Numbered from the stretch's first letter, positions 29,407-39,374 are shown. The stretch is 64,000 nucleotides of DNA from Gilliamella sp. wkB171 (GCF_001693755.1 NZ_LYST01000044.1:1-64000), one strand, 5' to 3'. The notes: generated by a model from the sequence alone, not told the origin. Numbers and translations: made by a program.

Positions 29407-30648
29407 CTATTTTAAATAATTGAAGATAGTTGCTACTGACATTGCCCCCATATACCACGTAATAGCACAGACTACTATACCAGACCATAATAACCATCGA
29501 GGAAAATGATAACCAGACATCAGATCAGATCGTCGCCATCCAATATAAACAAAAATAGTTAAGCCCAGTGGTAATACTAAGCCATTAAATCCTCCTGCAA
29601 AGACTAACAATGACACCGGAGCTGTTCCCATAATTAAATAAACAGCAAGCGAAGTGACAATAAATATAATGGTGGCAATTTTACGTTGTCTTTCCGTTAT
29701 ATTACGTTTGAAGGGGGTAATAAATGTCATCGAAGTATAAGCAGCACCGATAATACTTGTTATTGCAGCCGCCCATAAAATTAAACCAAAAATGCGTAAC
29801 CCTAATTCCCCTAACGCCGCTTGAAACGCCTGTGATGCAGGGTTAGCCGCATAACTTGAAATATCAATAGTCACACCACTTGCAACAACACCTAAAATAG
29901 CTAAAAACAAAATGTAACGCATTAAGCCAACAACCATTATGCCTTTGGTTGCAGCACCAGAAACATAGTCAATATGTTCAACGCCCACCATTCTTTTGTC
30001 TAGTAATCGATGAGCACCAGCATAAGAAATATAACCACCAACCGTGCCCCCTACGATAGTGGTAATCGAGGCAAAATCAATACTACTAGGAAAAACCGTT
30101 TCTTTTAACGCTTCGCCTACGGGTGGATGTGAAGCAAACACCACAAATAATGTCAAAATAATCATTAATAAACCAAAACCAATCATTAAACGATCAATAA
30201 AGTGACTGGCTTGTCGGGATGAAAATATATAAACTGACATTAACGCACTGATTGCCCCTCCCCATTTAGGATCGAGTCCAACCAATGCGTTTAAACCTAA
30301 TCCTGCTCCAGCAATATTACCAATATTAAAAACTAATCCACCAAATATAATAAGTACTGCTAACACATAGCCACTAAATGGAATAGTTGCATTAGCAATA
30401 TCTGACGAATTCATTTTAGTTAATGCAACGACGCGCCAAATATTTTGTTGCACCACAAAATCGATAATAATAGAAGCTAAAATACCAAAAGCAAAAGCGG
30501 TACCTAAAGTAACGGTAAAGGTGGCTGTTTGAGTAATAAATCCAGGACCTATTGCCGAAGTAGCCATTAGAAAAATGGCACTTATTAACGAAGATCGCCG
30601 ATTTTTTACAAAAGCAACTGTACTACTGCTATGATTTTCCATATGCAT
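29407..30648 (-). CDS. NRAMP family transporter of the 5-oxoproline operon
   Basis: 413 residues, about eleven helices. ATSAIGPGFITQTATFTVTL corresponds to the NRAMP TM1 region, but the canonical metal-binding DPGN motif reads AIGPGF here; TM6 carries VGGTVGGYISYAGAHRL instead of the metal-binding A/M-x-x-H/M pattern. This matches the YcsG-type branch that accompanies pxp genes and may move an organic substrate instead of a metal ion. ATG at 30646-30648 with GAGGAAAT upstream. First gene of the pxp operon. Confidence 0.8.
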   Translation of the reverse strand: MHMENHSSSTVAFVKNRRSSLISAIFLMATSAIGPGFITQTATFTVTLGTAFAFGILASIIIDFVVQQNIWRVVALTKMNSSDIANATIPFSGYVLAVLIIFGGLVFNIGNIAGAGLGLNALVGLDPKWGGAISALMSVYIFSSRQASHFIDRLMIGFGLLMIILTLFVVFASHPPVGEALKETVFPSSIDFASITTIVGGTVGGYISYAGAHRLLDKRMVGVEHIDYVSGAATKGIMVVGLMRYILFLAILGVVASGVTIDISSYAANPASQAFQAALGELGLRIFGLILWAAAITSIIGAAYTSMTFITPFKRNITERQRKIATIIFIVTSLAVYLIMGTAPVSLLVFAGGFNGLVLPLGLTIFVYIGWRRSDLMSGYHFPRWLLWSGIVVCAITWYMGAMSVATIFNYLK

Positions 30649-31344
30649 ATTTCCTCTAAACTTATTTCTATAATTATTGATTTAATTATATTCAATATTA
30701 TTACAAGCAATTACTATGCCAGTAGTTCTTAACATCTTTATAAAATTGGATAAATATAATTACTGTTTTTAAAGTAAAAAACTAATAAAAAATAATTATA
30801 ATGTTTTATTAACAGACAATAATTGATTTATAGTGTTCAAAAAGATGACTAGTTTTGCACCAAAATGAGAAAAAATCATGCCATCAAATAGTGCAAACAA
30901 ATTAAAGCAACCTTACTAAAAATAACATTTTATGTAAAGATGTTTAAGGTAATATAGACATTTAAGTATAAAAAGTAACATAAATTTGTCTATTTTATAT
31001 CAATATAGAAACACAAACACTATGCTATTTGTCGATATTTACTCGCTCATACGATATAAAAAATGCCTATTTTTACCACATTCTATTGATTAAAGTGTTT
31101 TAAAAAGTCGATTTGCGCGAACATTGATATAATTTAGCATTAAGCAATCAATGATCTAGTGAGCATTGATCATGTTTAAATGTAAAGATTTTCTCAACAC
31201 GTTCAAATATTTTTACTGTCGAAAGATACATTCAATGCCGTTTACTTACTTAATTTATTATCATCATAAAATAACGACGAAATAAGCAATAAATCTTGGT
31301 AAATAAGGTACGCAAAAGGCATTGCTTACAATACCAGCTGATTT
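30649..31344. other. Left boundary region of the accessory island, no gene seen
   Basis: About 700 bases of AT-rich sequence between the divergent pxp operon and the RadC-like gene. No frame with a plausible start, no tRNA and no copy of the tRNA-Gly 3' end was found. It presumably holds both promoters and one border of the type VI island. Confidence 0.4.
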
Positions 31345-32061
31345 ATGTTATATTTCGTACATTTTTTATCTAAATACGAATCGCGAATGGATATTAAGCT
31401 GGGCAAAAATGATAAACGTTATATTGAAGGAACTGATGATGTTTATAACATCATGAAAAACGTATTACTACGTGATAACAAAATAGATCAAGAAAAAGAA
31501 CATTTCTGGATTATCGGTTTAAATGCTGCTGGCTATATTGTACATATTGAGCTTATCGCTTTAGGCGCATACAAATCAGTCAATATCGAAACAATGAATG
31601 TCTTTCGAGTGGCTGTAATGAAAAATGCATCACGTGTAATTGCGGTACACAATCACCCTTCAGGACGCTTAGCCCCATCTGTGTGTAATAAAGATATGAC
31701 CGATCGCCTTATTCAAGTTGGACGAATTCTTAACATCGAACTGGTTGATCATCTAATTATTTCAACCAAAACTTATGTTAGTTTCAAAGCGATTGGATTA
31801 ATGGACGAACTGGAAAAAAGCTTGAAATATGTCCCTGCTTATCAAATTATGGAACAAATCCGCAAAGAAGAAAAAGCCATAGCAAAAGAGAAGTTAGCAT
31901 GTGAAAAACATAAAGCAAAATCAGAAAAAGATAGACGGGAAAAATTAGAAATCATCATGGTTACCACCTTATTAGAAAAAGGCATGGATAAGCAAGCTAT
32001 CGCCAAAATAATGGGAATTACACTTAAACAAATAGAAAAATTATTAAATAAAAAACAATGA
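31345..32061 (+). CDS. RadC-like JAB domain protein with C-terminal helix-turn-helix
   Basis: 238 residues. The N-terminal two thirds is a RadC/JAB (MPN) domain: IAVHNHPSGRLAPS gives the His-x-His-Pro-Ser zinc motif, followed by LIQVGRILNIELVDHLIIS. In RadC the motif continues PSxxD; here the aligned Asp is Asn (PSVCN), so the metal site may be altered. Residues about 165-200 are a charged, coiled-coil-like Lys/Glu stretch and the last ~35 residues look like a helix-turn-helix (MDKQAIAKIMGITLKQIEKL). RadC-like proteins are common on mobile islands; function is unknown. Start uncertain: no clear ribosome-binding site, ATG at 31387 is an alternative. Confidence 0.75.
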   Translation: MLYFVHFLSKYESRMDIKLGKNDKRYIEGTDDVYNIMKNVLLRDNKIDQEKEHFWIIGLNAAGYIVHIELIALGAYKSVNIETMNVFRVAVMKNASRVIAVHNHPSGRLAPSVCNKDMTDRLIQVGRILNIELVDHLIISTKTYVSFKAIGLMDELEKSLKYVPAYQIMEQIRKEEKAIAKEKLACEKHKAKSEKDRREKLEIIMVTTLLEKGMDKQAIAKIMGITLKQIEKLLNKKQ

Positions 32062-32085
32062 ACTTCATTAACAATCTAATTTTTA

Positions 32086-32379
32086 ATGCTAACACACCGA
32101 TTAAATATCATAACTGAAAAATTAAAAACAATTTATCTAAGTCAGGTAAATAAGCTAGCTAAGTTATTACAGCAACAATCAATAAACGAGGTAGTACAAT
32201 TAACGTTGCAAAGCAATAGTTTAGAAGATGATAAACTAATACAACAAATTCCGATTTTAGATAGAAAAATACAACAAGTAGAGCAAAGTTTACCCACAAT
32301 AAAACACACTGTTGAAGCACTAGAATATACTTATCATCTAAAAAAAATTTTGAAAAACTCAAATACCACAAACGATTAG
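32086..32379 (+). CDS. Hypothetical helical protein, possibly frameshifted
   Basis: 97 residues, almost entirely predicted helix with coiled-coil heptads (VNKLAKLLQQQSINEVVQLT; DRKIQQVEQSLPTIKHTVEA). No signal peptide and no recognised domain; a weak resemblance to PriC-like helical proteins is not enough to name it. Its end lies just after an A8 tract (32340-32347); in the next frame an open stretch continues to 32492 with coding-like content (KYHKRLEYGYSIWTYAVE), so the gene may have lost its C terminus by a one-base slip. No clear ribosome-binding site. Confidence 0.4.
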   Translation: MLTHRLNIITEKLKTIYLSQVNKLAKLLQQQSINEVVQLTLQSNSLEDDKLIQQIPILDRKIQQVEQSLPTIKHTVEALEYTYHLKKILKNSNTTND

Positions 32380-32665
32380 AATATGGTTATAGTATCTGGA
32401 CGTATGCGGTTGAAAGCCCGAAAAGTACCAAAAGTGCATGGCTATTTGTACAATGCTTATTACTGATATTGTTTACAAAAAATGTGATTTAAAGATTATT
32501 ACCAACATTAACTACAGGCTAATATTACAATAATATAAAAATAATTGATATAAATTAATAAATAACCTATCATTCTGAGAATGAATTCGCTTATCGTTAT
32601 TACGTATAAAACTATTTAATAAGTGAACAATAATAAAAATTGATTGCAAATAATAAGGAATTCCT

Positions 32666-35364
32666 ATGTTGATCTCACAGCGAGAAACAGGGTATCTTGG
32701 TTCTATCATTTCTGATTCTTTGAACAACCGTTATACATTAAAACTTAGTGATCTCTCATCACTTTCGATAGTCTCGGTTGTCGGACGTGAATCACTCAAT
32801 ACCCCTTGGCGGTATGAAATCATCTTTACCAGCCCCAATAAACAGCTGCGAATCAATCATTTATTGAGTCAGCCTGCCTCGTTAACCTTTGAAGCCCCCA
32901 GCCTTGCGAAGCAATTAGCATACATCAGCTCCCTAGATATGCCGATACTTCCGCGCACCTTATACGGCGTGATTACGGAATTTAGTTTGTTACTGTTAGC
33001 AAAGACGAAGCGCGTTACCGAGTGGTATTATCGCCACGACTAGGGTTACTTGCCAATGACCATTACAGTGCAATTTACCAAAACCAGAGCGTGGTGAGTG
33101 TGGTTGAGGAGGTGCTACGCCGTCATGGTTTTTCTGGTGTTGACTACCGCCTTGAATTAAACAATAGTTACCCAGCGCGTGAGATGATTACGCAGTGGCA
33201 AGAGAGCGACTTAGCGTTTATTCAACGATTGCTTAGTGACGTAGGAATTTGGTTTCGATTTGAAAGCCATGCTGAACATCATTGTGATGTGTTGGTATTG
33301 AGTGATAATGAACAAGGCTTTAAGGATGCCGGACATATCGTCTTTAAGGCGCCTAGTGGCATGGTTGACGCAAAACAAAACAGTGTGTGGGATGTGCAGT
33401 TTACCAGTACGACGCAGCCTAAGGATGTTATTACCCAAGATTACAATTACTGCACCGCAAATGCCGACCAACATTCACAGGTTAATACTGATGCTAAAGA
33501 TGATACCACTGTGGGTACGGACTACCGTTATGGTGAGCACTACAAAAACAAAGGTGATGATAATGAGGTTGAAAGCGGTCAGTGGTATGCAAGCATTCGT
33601 CATGAGGCACACCTCAGTCAAAAACTGATTATTCAGGGGGAATGTAACGACTATAACTTAATACCGGGTCAGCGTATTATTATTGATGGTAGTGCCATTG
33701 ATGTTATTAACGAAGGGATTATTATCTTGTCAACTGAGAGCTACGGTGACCGTAGTGATGCTTATCAATGCCATTTTACCGCAATTCCTTATGACGTATT
33801 AAAACCGTATCGACCACAACCGTTACCGTGGCCACAAGTGGCCGGTACGTTGCCTGCGAGAGTGACCAGTCCGGATAACGATACCTATGGGTATATTGAT
33901 ACCATGGGGCGTTACCGCGTTAAGTTTGATTTTGACCTAAAAACATGGAAAAACGGCGAAGAGAGCTTATGGGTACGGCTGGCCAAACCGTATGCGGGTG
34001 ATACCTATGGTTTTCACTTCCCGTTAATTGATGGTACGGGCGTTGCCATCGCATTCACTGAGGGAAATCCAGATAGGCCGTATATTGCTCATGCCTTGCA
34101 TGACTCAACTCATCCTGACCACGTGACAACGGTCAACAAACACCGCAATGTTATTCGCACACCGGCCAATAACAAACTACGGATGGATGATAAACGCGGT
34201 CAAGAGCACATTAAATTGGCCACCGAATATGGCAAAACTCAACTCAATATCGGTCACTTAGTTAATCAGAATAAAGAACAACGCGGTGAAGGGTTTGAGC
34301 TACGAACCGACGAGTGGGGAGCGATAGCGGCCAATAAAGGACTCTATCTTACTGCCCAAACGGAACCGAAAGCGCAAGGTAAGCAGCTTGATATGCAAGG
34401 TGCTATCACGCAACTGGAAAATGCATTGTCAATTGCTAAAGCGCTACATAACGCGGCGCAAACCGCGCAAGCGCACCCTTCTGACATTGATAATCAGCAA
34501 CAACTGCAAGCTGCATTAACTCAGTTCAAACAAGCCGGTATTTTAGCGTATGCACCGGAAGGCATTGCCTTAACCAGTGATAAAAACATCCAGTTATCCT
34601 CAGCGAGTAGTATAACAACGACCTCAGAGAACAGTACCGATATTAGTGCATTAAAAAACATTACCTTAGCGGCAGAAGAGGCAATCAGTTTATTTGCCCA
34701 TAAAACAGGGATGAAACTGTTTGCCAATCAAGGCAAGCTAGAAGTTCAGGCACAAAATGATGCAATGGAGATTGCCGCTAAGCAAGATATTAAGGTTGAT
34801 AGTGTGGATGGTTCGTTATTAATTTCAGCATCAAAGGATATTACCCTTGTATGCGGGGGGTCCTATATCAAAATTAGTGGAAGTGGCATAGAGCTAGGAA
34901 CGTCAGGTAATGTCAGTGTGAAATCCGCGGCGCTTGAAAAAATGGGACCATCACAACTCAATCTATCACCGACACTTTTACCTGTTCCGTTTGTTGATAG
35001 CTCTGGGCAGCTTAAACTCTTTTACCATGACAGTGATTTAAATCCAATTCCTCGAGCGAGTTATCGGGTTGAATTTGAAGATGGTTCTGTGCGCGAAGGC
35101 ATTTTGGATGACAATGGTGAAGCTTTGCTTGAAGATACTCCACTTGGTCAAGCAAATGTCTATTTTGGTTACAGTACCGATGATGCAATTTTACCAACCA
35201 TTAAAGAATATGAGGCAGATGATTACTCTAAAATGAGTGTCACGGAACAACTCAATGAACATATCAACATAACTTCAGACGAGCTAAAGGCTTATATCGA
35301 CAGTCAGCTCGCTTACACAGAAGAGTATCTTGAAATCGGTAAACAAAAACTAGGGAAAGGATAA
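32666..35364 (+). pseudogene. vgrG: Type VI secretion tip protein VgrG, -1 frameshifted
   Basis: Two overlapping frames make one VgrG of about 900 residues. Frame one (32666-33043) gives the gp27-like start, IISDSLNNRYTLKLSDLSSL and GVITEFS; frame two (open from 32986 to 35364) continues SKDEARYRVVLSPRLGLLAN, then LSDVGIWFRFE, the OB-fold LWVRLAKPYAGDTYGFHFPL and the DUF2345 beta-helix. The join needs a -1 shift between 32986 and 33043. The C-terminal ~110 residues form a beta-rich transthyretin-like extension (YRVEFEDGSVREGILDDNGE), the likely dock for the downstream effector. Good ribosome-binding site AAGGAAT before 32666. Without the first frame the protein lacks its N-terminal 100 residues. 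Confidence 0.85.
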
Positions 35365-36872
35365 TGGCTAGCGAATACGATAATAATGAAATTGAGTTAG
35401 AAGATGATGAAGAACTTGAACAAGAATTTGAAAATGATGAGCAAAATGATGCCATTAGTGACGAGGCTTCTCAAGATGAAAAAAATGCTTATGCTGAAAT
35501 TATGGGCGATATGGCCTATGCAGTAGCTTCAAGTATTCCACCATTGTCATTAGCAGTAGCTGTATCTGAAGTGGCAAAAGCAGCTTGGGATTTGTTGAAT
35601 TCGACATCACGCGCTGAATCTTCACAAGCAAAATTTCAATTATTAATGGGTATTATTTGTGTTGTTCCTGGTATCGGTGGCGGATTTAGATTAGCATTTA
35701 AATCATTGATTAGAAAACCGCAGTTTTATGGTCCAGTGATGTTTGATGTGGTTGTGGCGATTTTAGAAGAAGCTAATCGGCTTTTTAAAATGGACTTGCC
35801 ACTAAATCCGGAAAAATATCTAACACAGATGATAGATGTTCCTGTGTTGCAAGGATATCTTGATGATATTCGAGTTAAAAGCGTTGCTGAACTTAGTCAA
35901 TATACAGCGGCTCGTTGGCTTGGATTACCTGAAAAGCTAGATGAGTTTTTACGTGGTGTTAGCGGCCAATTAACCACCATTATTGAAGATATACTCGCTC
36001 CTGCTGTGCGAATTGCTATTGAGCGTTGTATCATGCGCCGCAAAAATTCAGCAACTAACAGTAACGTCACCGCTAAAAACAAAAACGCTGGGGCATCCAC
36101 AACAAATAAGGGTAGCACACCGACAGTAACAAAAAGTCGAGGTAACTTGACAGCTCGAATCAAAAGTCAGTTTAACAATATCAATATGAACTTTGTTATT
36201 GGTGGTGTGGGCGAACATATTGCTGATTATTATTGCCTCGAAGAGTTGGGTTGGGGTAAAGGGCAATGGGAGGGGCATGATAAAGCTAAGCAAGGGACAT
36301 GGAAACAATCACCAAGTTCATTACATTTAGGTAAACTCAATGATGCTAAAAAACTAAACCATAACAGTGCAATAGGCAATGATACAGGGATAGACGGCTT
36401 ATGGCGAGCAGATCCGCTTACTAACCAAGGTAAAAAATATGCAGTAATTGAAGCAAAAGCCACTGCGGGTGTAGCGAGGCCAACGACTAAATATGTTGCG
36501 AGTAGATTAGGTGTATTGAAAGAAACGGATAAAGGAAAACCTATCGTACAGATGAGTTATAAATGGATTAACGATCGTATTAAAATTGAATCATCAAAAT
36601 TACGAGGGGATTCTTTAACCGATATTAATAATGCTATTATTCGGAAAAATTTACAGAGTTTATATTGTAGGCATATTATAGTTGTATCTTTATTATTTGA
36701 ACCTGGACTATCACATATCGAAGCTTTACTTGATGACACTAAAACGGATCTTGATCACGTTGTCCATCATGGTGTGGTAATACATAAATATGGTGAGCCT
36801 ACTATTGAAAATATTATCCAAGAAAAACATCGACGTATTAAAAACAAAGACAGTAGTAATAAGCCTAAGTAA
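35364..36872 (+). CDS. Type VI effector with PD-(D/E)XK nuclease domain (PoNe-like)
   Basis: 502 residues; its ATG shares one base with the vgrG stop (TAATG). Acidic start (Glu/Asp-rich, 5-40), then a helical, partly hydrophobic region (about 45-230) with a Gly-rich IICVVPGIGGGFRLAF segment, a Ser/Thr/Asn/Lys linker (240-270), and a C-terminal toxin domain. That domain shows GGVGEHIADYYC (Glu near 284), GIDGLWRADP (Asp near 343) and VIEAKATAG (Glu-x-Lys near 363), the E-D-ExK catalytic order of PD-(D/E)XK DNases. Three DUF1910/DUF1911 proteins follow, the immunity type (PoNi) known for PoNe DNase effectors. It should degrade DNA in target cells after VgrG-mediated delivery. Confidence 0.8.
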   Translation: MASEYDNNEIELEDDEELEQEFENDEQNDAISDEASQDEKNAYAEIMGDMAYAVASSIPPLSLAVAVSEVAKAAWDLLNSTSRAESSQAKFQLLMGIICVVPGIGGGFRLAFKSLIRKPQFYGPVMFDVVVAILEEANRLFKMDLPLNPEKYLTQMIDVPVLQGYLDDIRVKSVAELSQYTAARWLGLPEKLDEFLRGVSGQLTTIIEDILAPAVRIAIERCIMRRKNSATNSNVTAKNKNAGASTTNKGSTPTVTKSRGNLTARIKSQFNNINMNFVIGGVGEHIADYYCLEELGWGKGQWEGHDKAKQGTWKQSPSSLHLGKLNDAKKLNHNSAIGNDTGIDGLWRADPLTNQGKKYAVIEAKATAGVARPTTKYVASRLGVLKETDKGKPIVQMSYKWINDRIKIESSKLRGDSLTDINNAIIRKNLQSLYCRHIIVVSLLFEPGLSHIEALLDDTKTDLDHVVHHGVVIHKYGEPTIENIIQEKHRRIKNKDSSNKPK

Positions 36873-36898
36873 AGAATAAATTGAGGAGACAAACAAAT

Positions 36899-37702
36899 AT
36901 GTCAGAATTTGAACAACAAAGCCGCCAAAAACTATTAGATGAAGATTTTTATCCTTATGTACAAAATAACTTAAATGTGCAGATAAATGAATTATTGAAA
37001 GAGATAAAAAAAATAGATGATCCTTTTTTAGAACCAATGATAACTTTATATTACCAACAATTATGTCTTGATTATACAATAGGTAAACCTGTCGTAGATT
37101 TATTTACAACTATGGAAAAAGTAATAAACTATACTCAGAACACAATTGATCATGTTGAGCGCTATAATCATGCTAACCCAGATGATTACATAAATATTAC
37201 TGTCTTAACCGAGTATTTTGAAACAGATATGTTATCGAATTTACTGGGTTTAGCTATTTTATTTGAACATCAAGACTGGTTTGAAACCATTGTTAAAGCT
37301 GTCGACCTTGATCAAGAAAATCGAGAGAAAGCTATGGATAGTCTCATTGCCATGAAAATTCCTAACTATCCTATTACCGAAGCAAAAACGCCACGAGAAC
37401 TAAGCTTTCGCAACCCCCTTTATAAAGCGATTCATGCCGAGTCCCCTAAAGATACCTTAAAGTTCTTAGATGAATACTTACGCCGTTGGTACGATGGATT
37501 ACGTAAAGCAGGCAATGTTTATATTGATAGCCACTTAATACAACAGGGCGATTCTAGGGATTGTTGCTGGTTTGTTGGCTACTGGTGTTTTGAAGCTGCT
37601 GCTGTTGCGTATTTAAAAAATATTGATGACAGTACGTTACACCGCTTTATGTACTACCCAAAAGACATGGTTCAATATGCACGGGCAAATCATGGAGCTT
37701 AA
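36899..37702 (+). CDS. DUF1910/DUF1911 immunity protein (PoNi-like), copy 1
   Basis: 267 residues from the ATG at 36899 (GAGGAG ten bases upstream), 26 bases after the effector stop. Helical N-terminal half with PFLEPMITLYYQQLCLDYTI (DUF1910), then FFETD..SNLLGLAILF-type segments and the DUF1911 end: HAESPKDTLKFLDEYLRRWY, RDCCWFVGYWCFEAAAVAYL and RFMYYPKDMVQYAR. Such proteins neutralise PoNe nucleases. No signal peptide, as expected for protection against a cytoplasmic DNase. Copy 1 differs from copies 2 and 3 mainly in scattered positions (DLDQENREKAMDS versus DFDKENREKALDS). Confidence 0.85.
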   Translation: MSEFEQQSRQKLLDEDFYPYVQNNLNVQINELLKEIKKIDDPFLEPMITLYYQQLCLDYTIGKPVVDLFTTMEKVINYTQNTIDHVERYNHANPDDYINITVLTEYFETDMLSNLLGLAILFEHQDWFETIVKAVDLDQENREKAMDSLIAMKIPNYPITEAKTPRELSFRNPLYKAIHAESPKDTLKFLDEYLRRWYDGLRKAGNVYIDSHLIQQGDSRDCCWFVGYWCFEAAAVAYLKNIDDSTLHRFMYYPKDMVQYARANHGA

Positions 37703-37708
37703 TTGAAA

Positions 37709-38527
37709 ATGACTGATTCTGAGTTATCCAAATTTGAACAACAACGCCGCCAGAAACTATTAAATGAAGATTTTTATCCATATGTTCAAGAAAGGTTTGA
37801 ATGGGAGATAAAAGAGTTTAAAAAAAAGGTACAATCTATTAAAGATCCTTTTATGGAGCCAATGATAGATCTTTATTATCAACAGTTATGCCTTGATTAT
37901 ACAGTAGGTAAACCTATTGCTGATTTATTGCCGACGATGGACACAGTAATAAATTATACCGAAAATACAATTGATCACGTTAAACGATATAATCATGCTC
38001 ACCCAGATGACAAGGCAGAAATTACAATTTTAACTGAGTATTTTGAAACGGAAACATTATCAAATTTATTAGGTTTAGCTATTTTATTTGACCGCCAAGA
38101 TTGGTTTGAAATCATTGTTAAAGCTGTTGATTTTGACAAGGAAAATCGAGAAAAAGCGTTAGATAGTCTGATTGCTATGAAAATTCCTAACTATCCTATT
38201 ACCGAAGAAAAAACGCCGAAAGTACTGAGCTTTCGTAACCCTCTTTATAAAGCGATTCATGCAGAAACACCTAAAGCTACCTTAAAGTTCTTAGATGAAT
38301 ACTTGCGTCGTTGGTACGATGGATTACGTAAAGCAGGCTATGTCTATATTGATAGTCATTTATTGCAACAAGGCGACTCGCGAGATTGTTGTTCATTTTA
38401 TGGCTACTGGTGTTTTGAAGCTGCTGCTGTTGCGTATTTAAAAAATATTGATGACAGTACGTTACACCGTTTTATGTACTACCCAAAAGATATGGTGGAG
38501 TATGCACGGGAAAATCATGGAGCTTAA
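37709..38527 (+). CDS. DUF1910/DUF1911 immunity protein (PoNi-like), copy 2
   Basis: 272 residues from the ATG at 37709; GGAG in the end of copy 1 lies 11 bases upstream (a TTG at 37703 is an alternative). N-terminal part (30-100) is close to copy 1 (IKDPFMEPMIDLYYQQLCLD), whereas the central and C-terminal parts are closer to copy 3 (FDRQDWFE, DFDKENREKALDS). It is therefore a mosaic. The DUF1911 core FYGYWCFEAAAVAYLKNIDD is intact. It starts 6 bases after the copy 1 stop. Confidence 0.85.
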   Translation: MTDSELSKFEQQRRQKLLNEDFYPYVQERFEWEIKEFKKKVQSIKDPFMEPMIDLYYQQLCLDYTVGKPIADLLPTMDTVINYTENTIDHVKRYNHAHPDDKAEITILTEYFETETLSNLLGLAILFDRQDWFEIIVKAVDFDKENREKALDSLIAMKIPNYPITEEKTPKVLSFRNPLYKAIHAETPKATLKFLDEYLRRWYDGLRKAGYVYIDSHLLQQGDSRDCCSFYGYWCFEAAAVAYLKNIDDSTLHRFMYYPKDMVEYARENHGA

Positions 38528-38533
38528 TTGAAA

Positions 38534-39352
38534 ATGACTGATTCTGAGTTATCCGAATTTGAACAACAACGTCGTCAGAAACTATTAGATGAGGATTTTT
38601 ACCATTATTTCCAAGAAAGATTAACCAAACTAATTAGTATGGTTGATAGTGATATGAAAAGGGAAAAAGATGGTTATGCTGAATTTATGATAGGACTACA
38701 GTATCAACAACTCTGTTTAGATTATACCGTAGGTAAAAAAATCATTGGATTATCATCCAGAATAGAGTGTATTTTAAAATACATACAAAGTTCTATTGAT
38801 TATGTAGATAAATATAATATTGCCAATCCTAATAATAGAATGGATATTACTATCCTGACGGAATATTTTGAAACGGAAACATTATCAAATTTATTAGGTT
38901 TAGCTATTTTATTTGACCGCCAAGATTGGTTTGAAACCATTGTTAAAGCAGTTGATTTTGACAAAGAAAATCGAGAAAAAGCGTTAGATAGTCTGATTGC
39001 TATGAAAATTCCTAACTATCCGATTACCGAAGCAAAAACGCCACGAGAACTAAGCTTTCGCAACCCCCTTTATAAAGCGATTCATGCAGAAACACCTAAA
39101 GCTACCTTAAAGTTCTTAGATGAATACTTACGCCGTTGGTACGATGGATTACGTAAAGCAGGTAATGTCTATATTGATATTCATCTATTACAGCAAGGTG
39201 ATTCACGAGACTGTTGCACATTCCATGGTTATTGGTGTTTTGAAGCCGCTGCTGTTGCGTATTTAAAAAATATTGATGACAGTACGTTACACCATTTTAT
39301 GTACTACCCAAAAGATATGGTGGAGTATGCACGTAGTCAATCAATAGCCTAA
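38534..39352 (+). CDS. DUF1910/DUF1911 immunity protein (PoNi-like), copy 3
   Basis: 272 residues. The first 25 residues (MTDSELSEFEQQRRQKLLDE) and the second half match copy 2 almost base for base, but residues about 30-100 are strongly diverged (LTKLISMVDSDMKREKDGYA; YIQSSIDYVDKYNIANPNNR). DUF1911 motifs GYWCFEAAAVAYLKNIDDST and FMYYPKDMVEYAR are intact. The diverged N-terminal window between near-identical flanks suggests either recombination with a foreign allele or selection for a different toxin. The gene junction sequence is repeated exactly between copies 1/2 and 2/3. Confidence 0.85.
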   Translation: MTDSELSEFEQQRRQKLLDEDFYHYFQERLTKLISMVDSDMKREKDGYAEFMIGLQYQQLCLDYTVGKKIIGLSSRIECILKYIQSSIDYVDKYNIANPNNRMDITILTEYFETETLSNLLGLAILFDRQDWFETIVKAVDFDKENREKALDSLIAMKIPNYPITEAKTPRELSFRNPLYKAIHAETPKATLKFLDEYLRRWYDGLRKAGNVYIDIHLLQQGDSRDCCTFHGYWCFEAAAVAYLKNIDDSTLHHFMYYPKDMVEYARSQSIA

Positions 39353-39374
39353 AGGAAAAGATAGGAATTAAAAC

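Noticed and set aside
30649-31344. Left attachment copy of tRNA-Gly at the other end of the island.
   Set aside because: No match to the tRNA-Gly 3' end was found by eye in this region.
32986-33043. Programmed -1 frameshifting in vgrG.
   Set aside because: No slippery heptamer in frame and no clear downstream structure; VgrG proteins are not known to need it. A mutation or sequence error is simpler.
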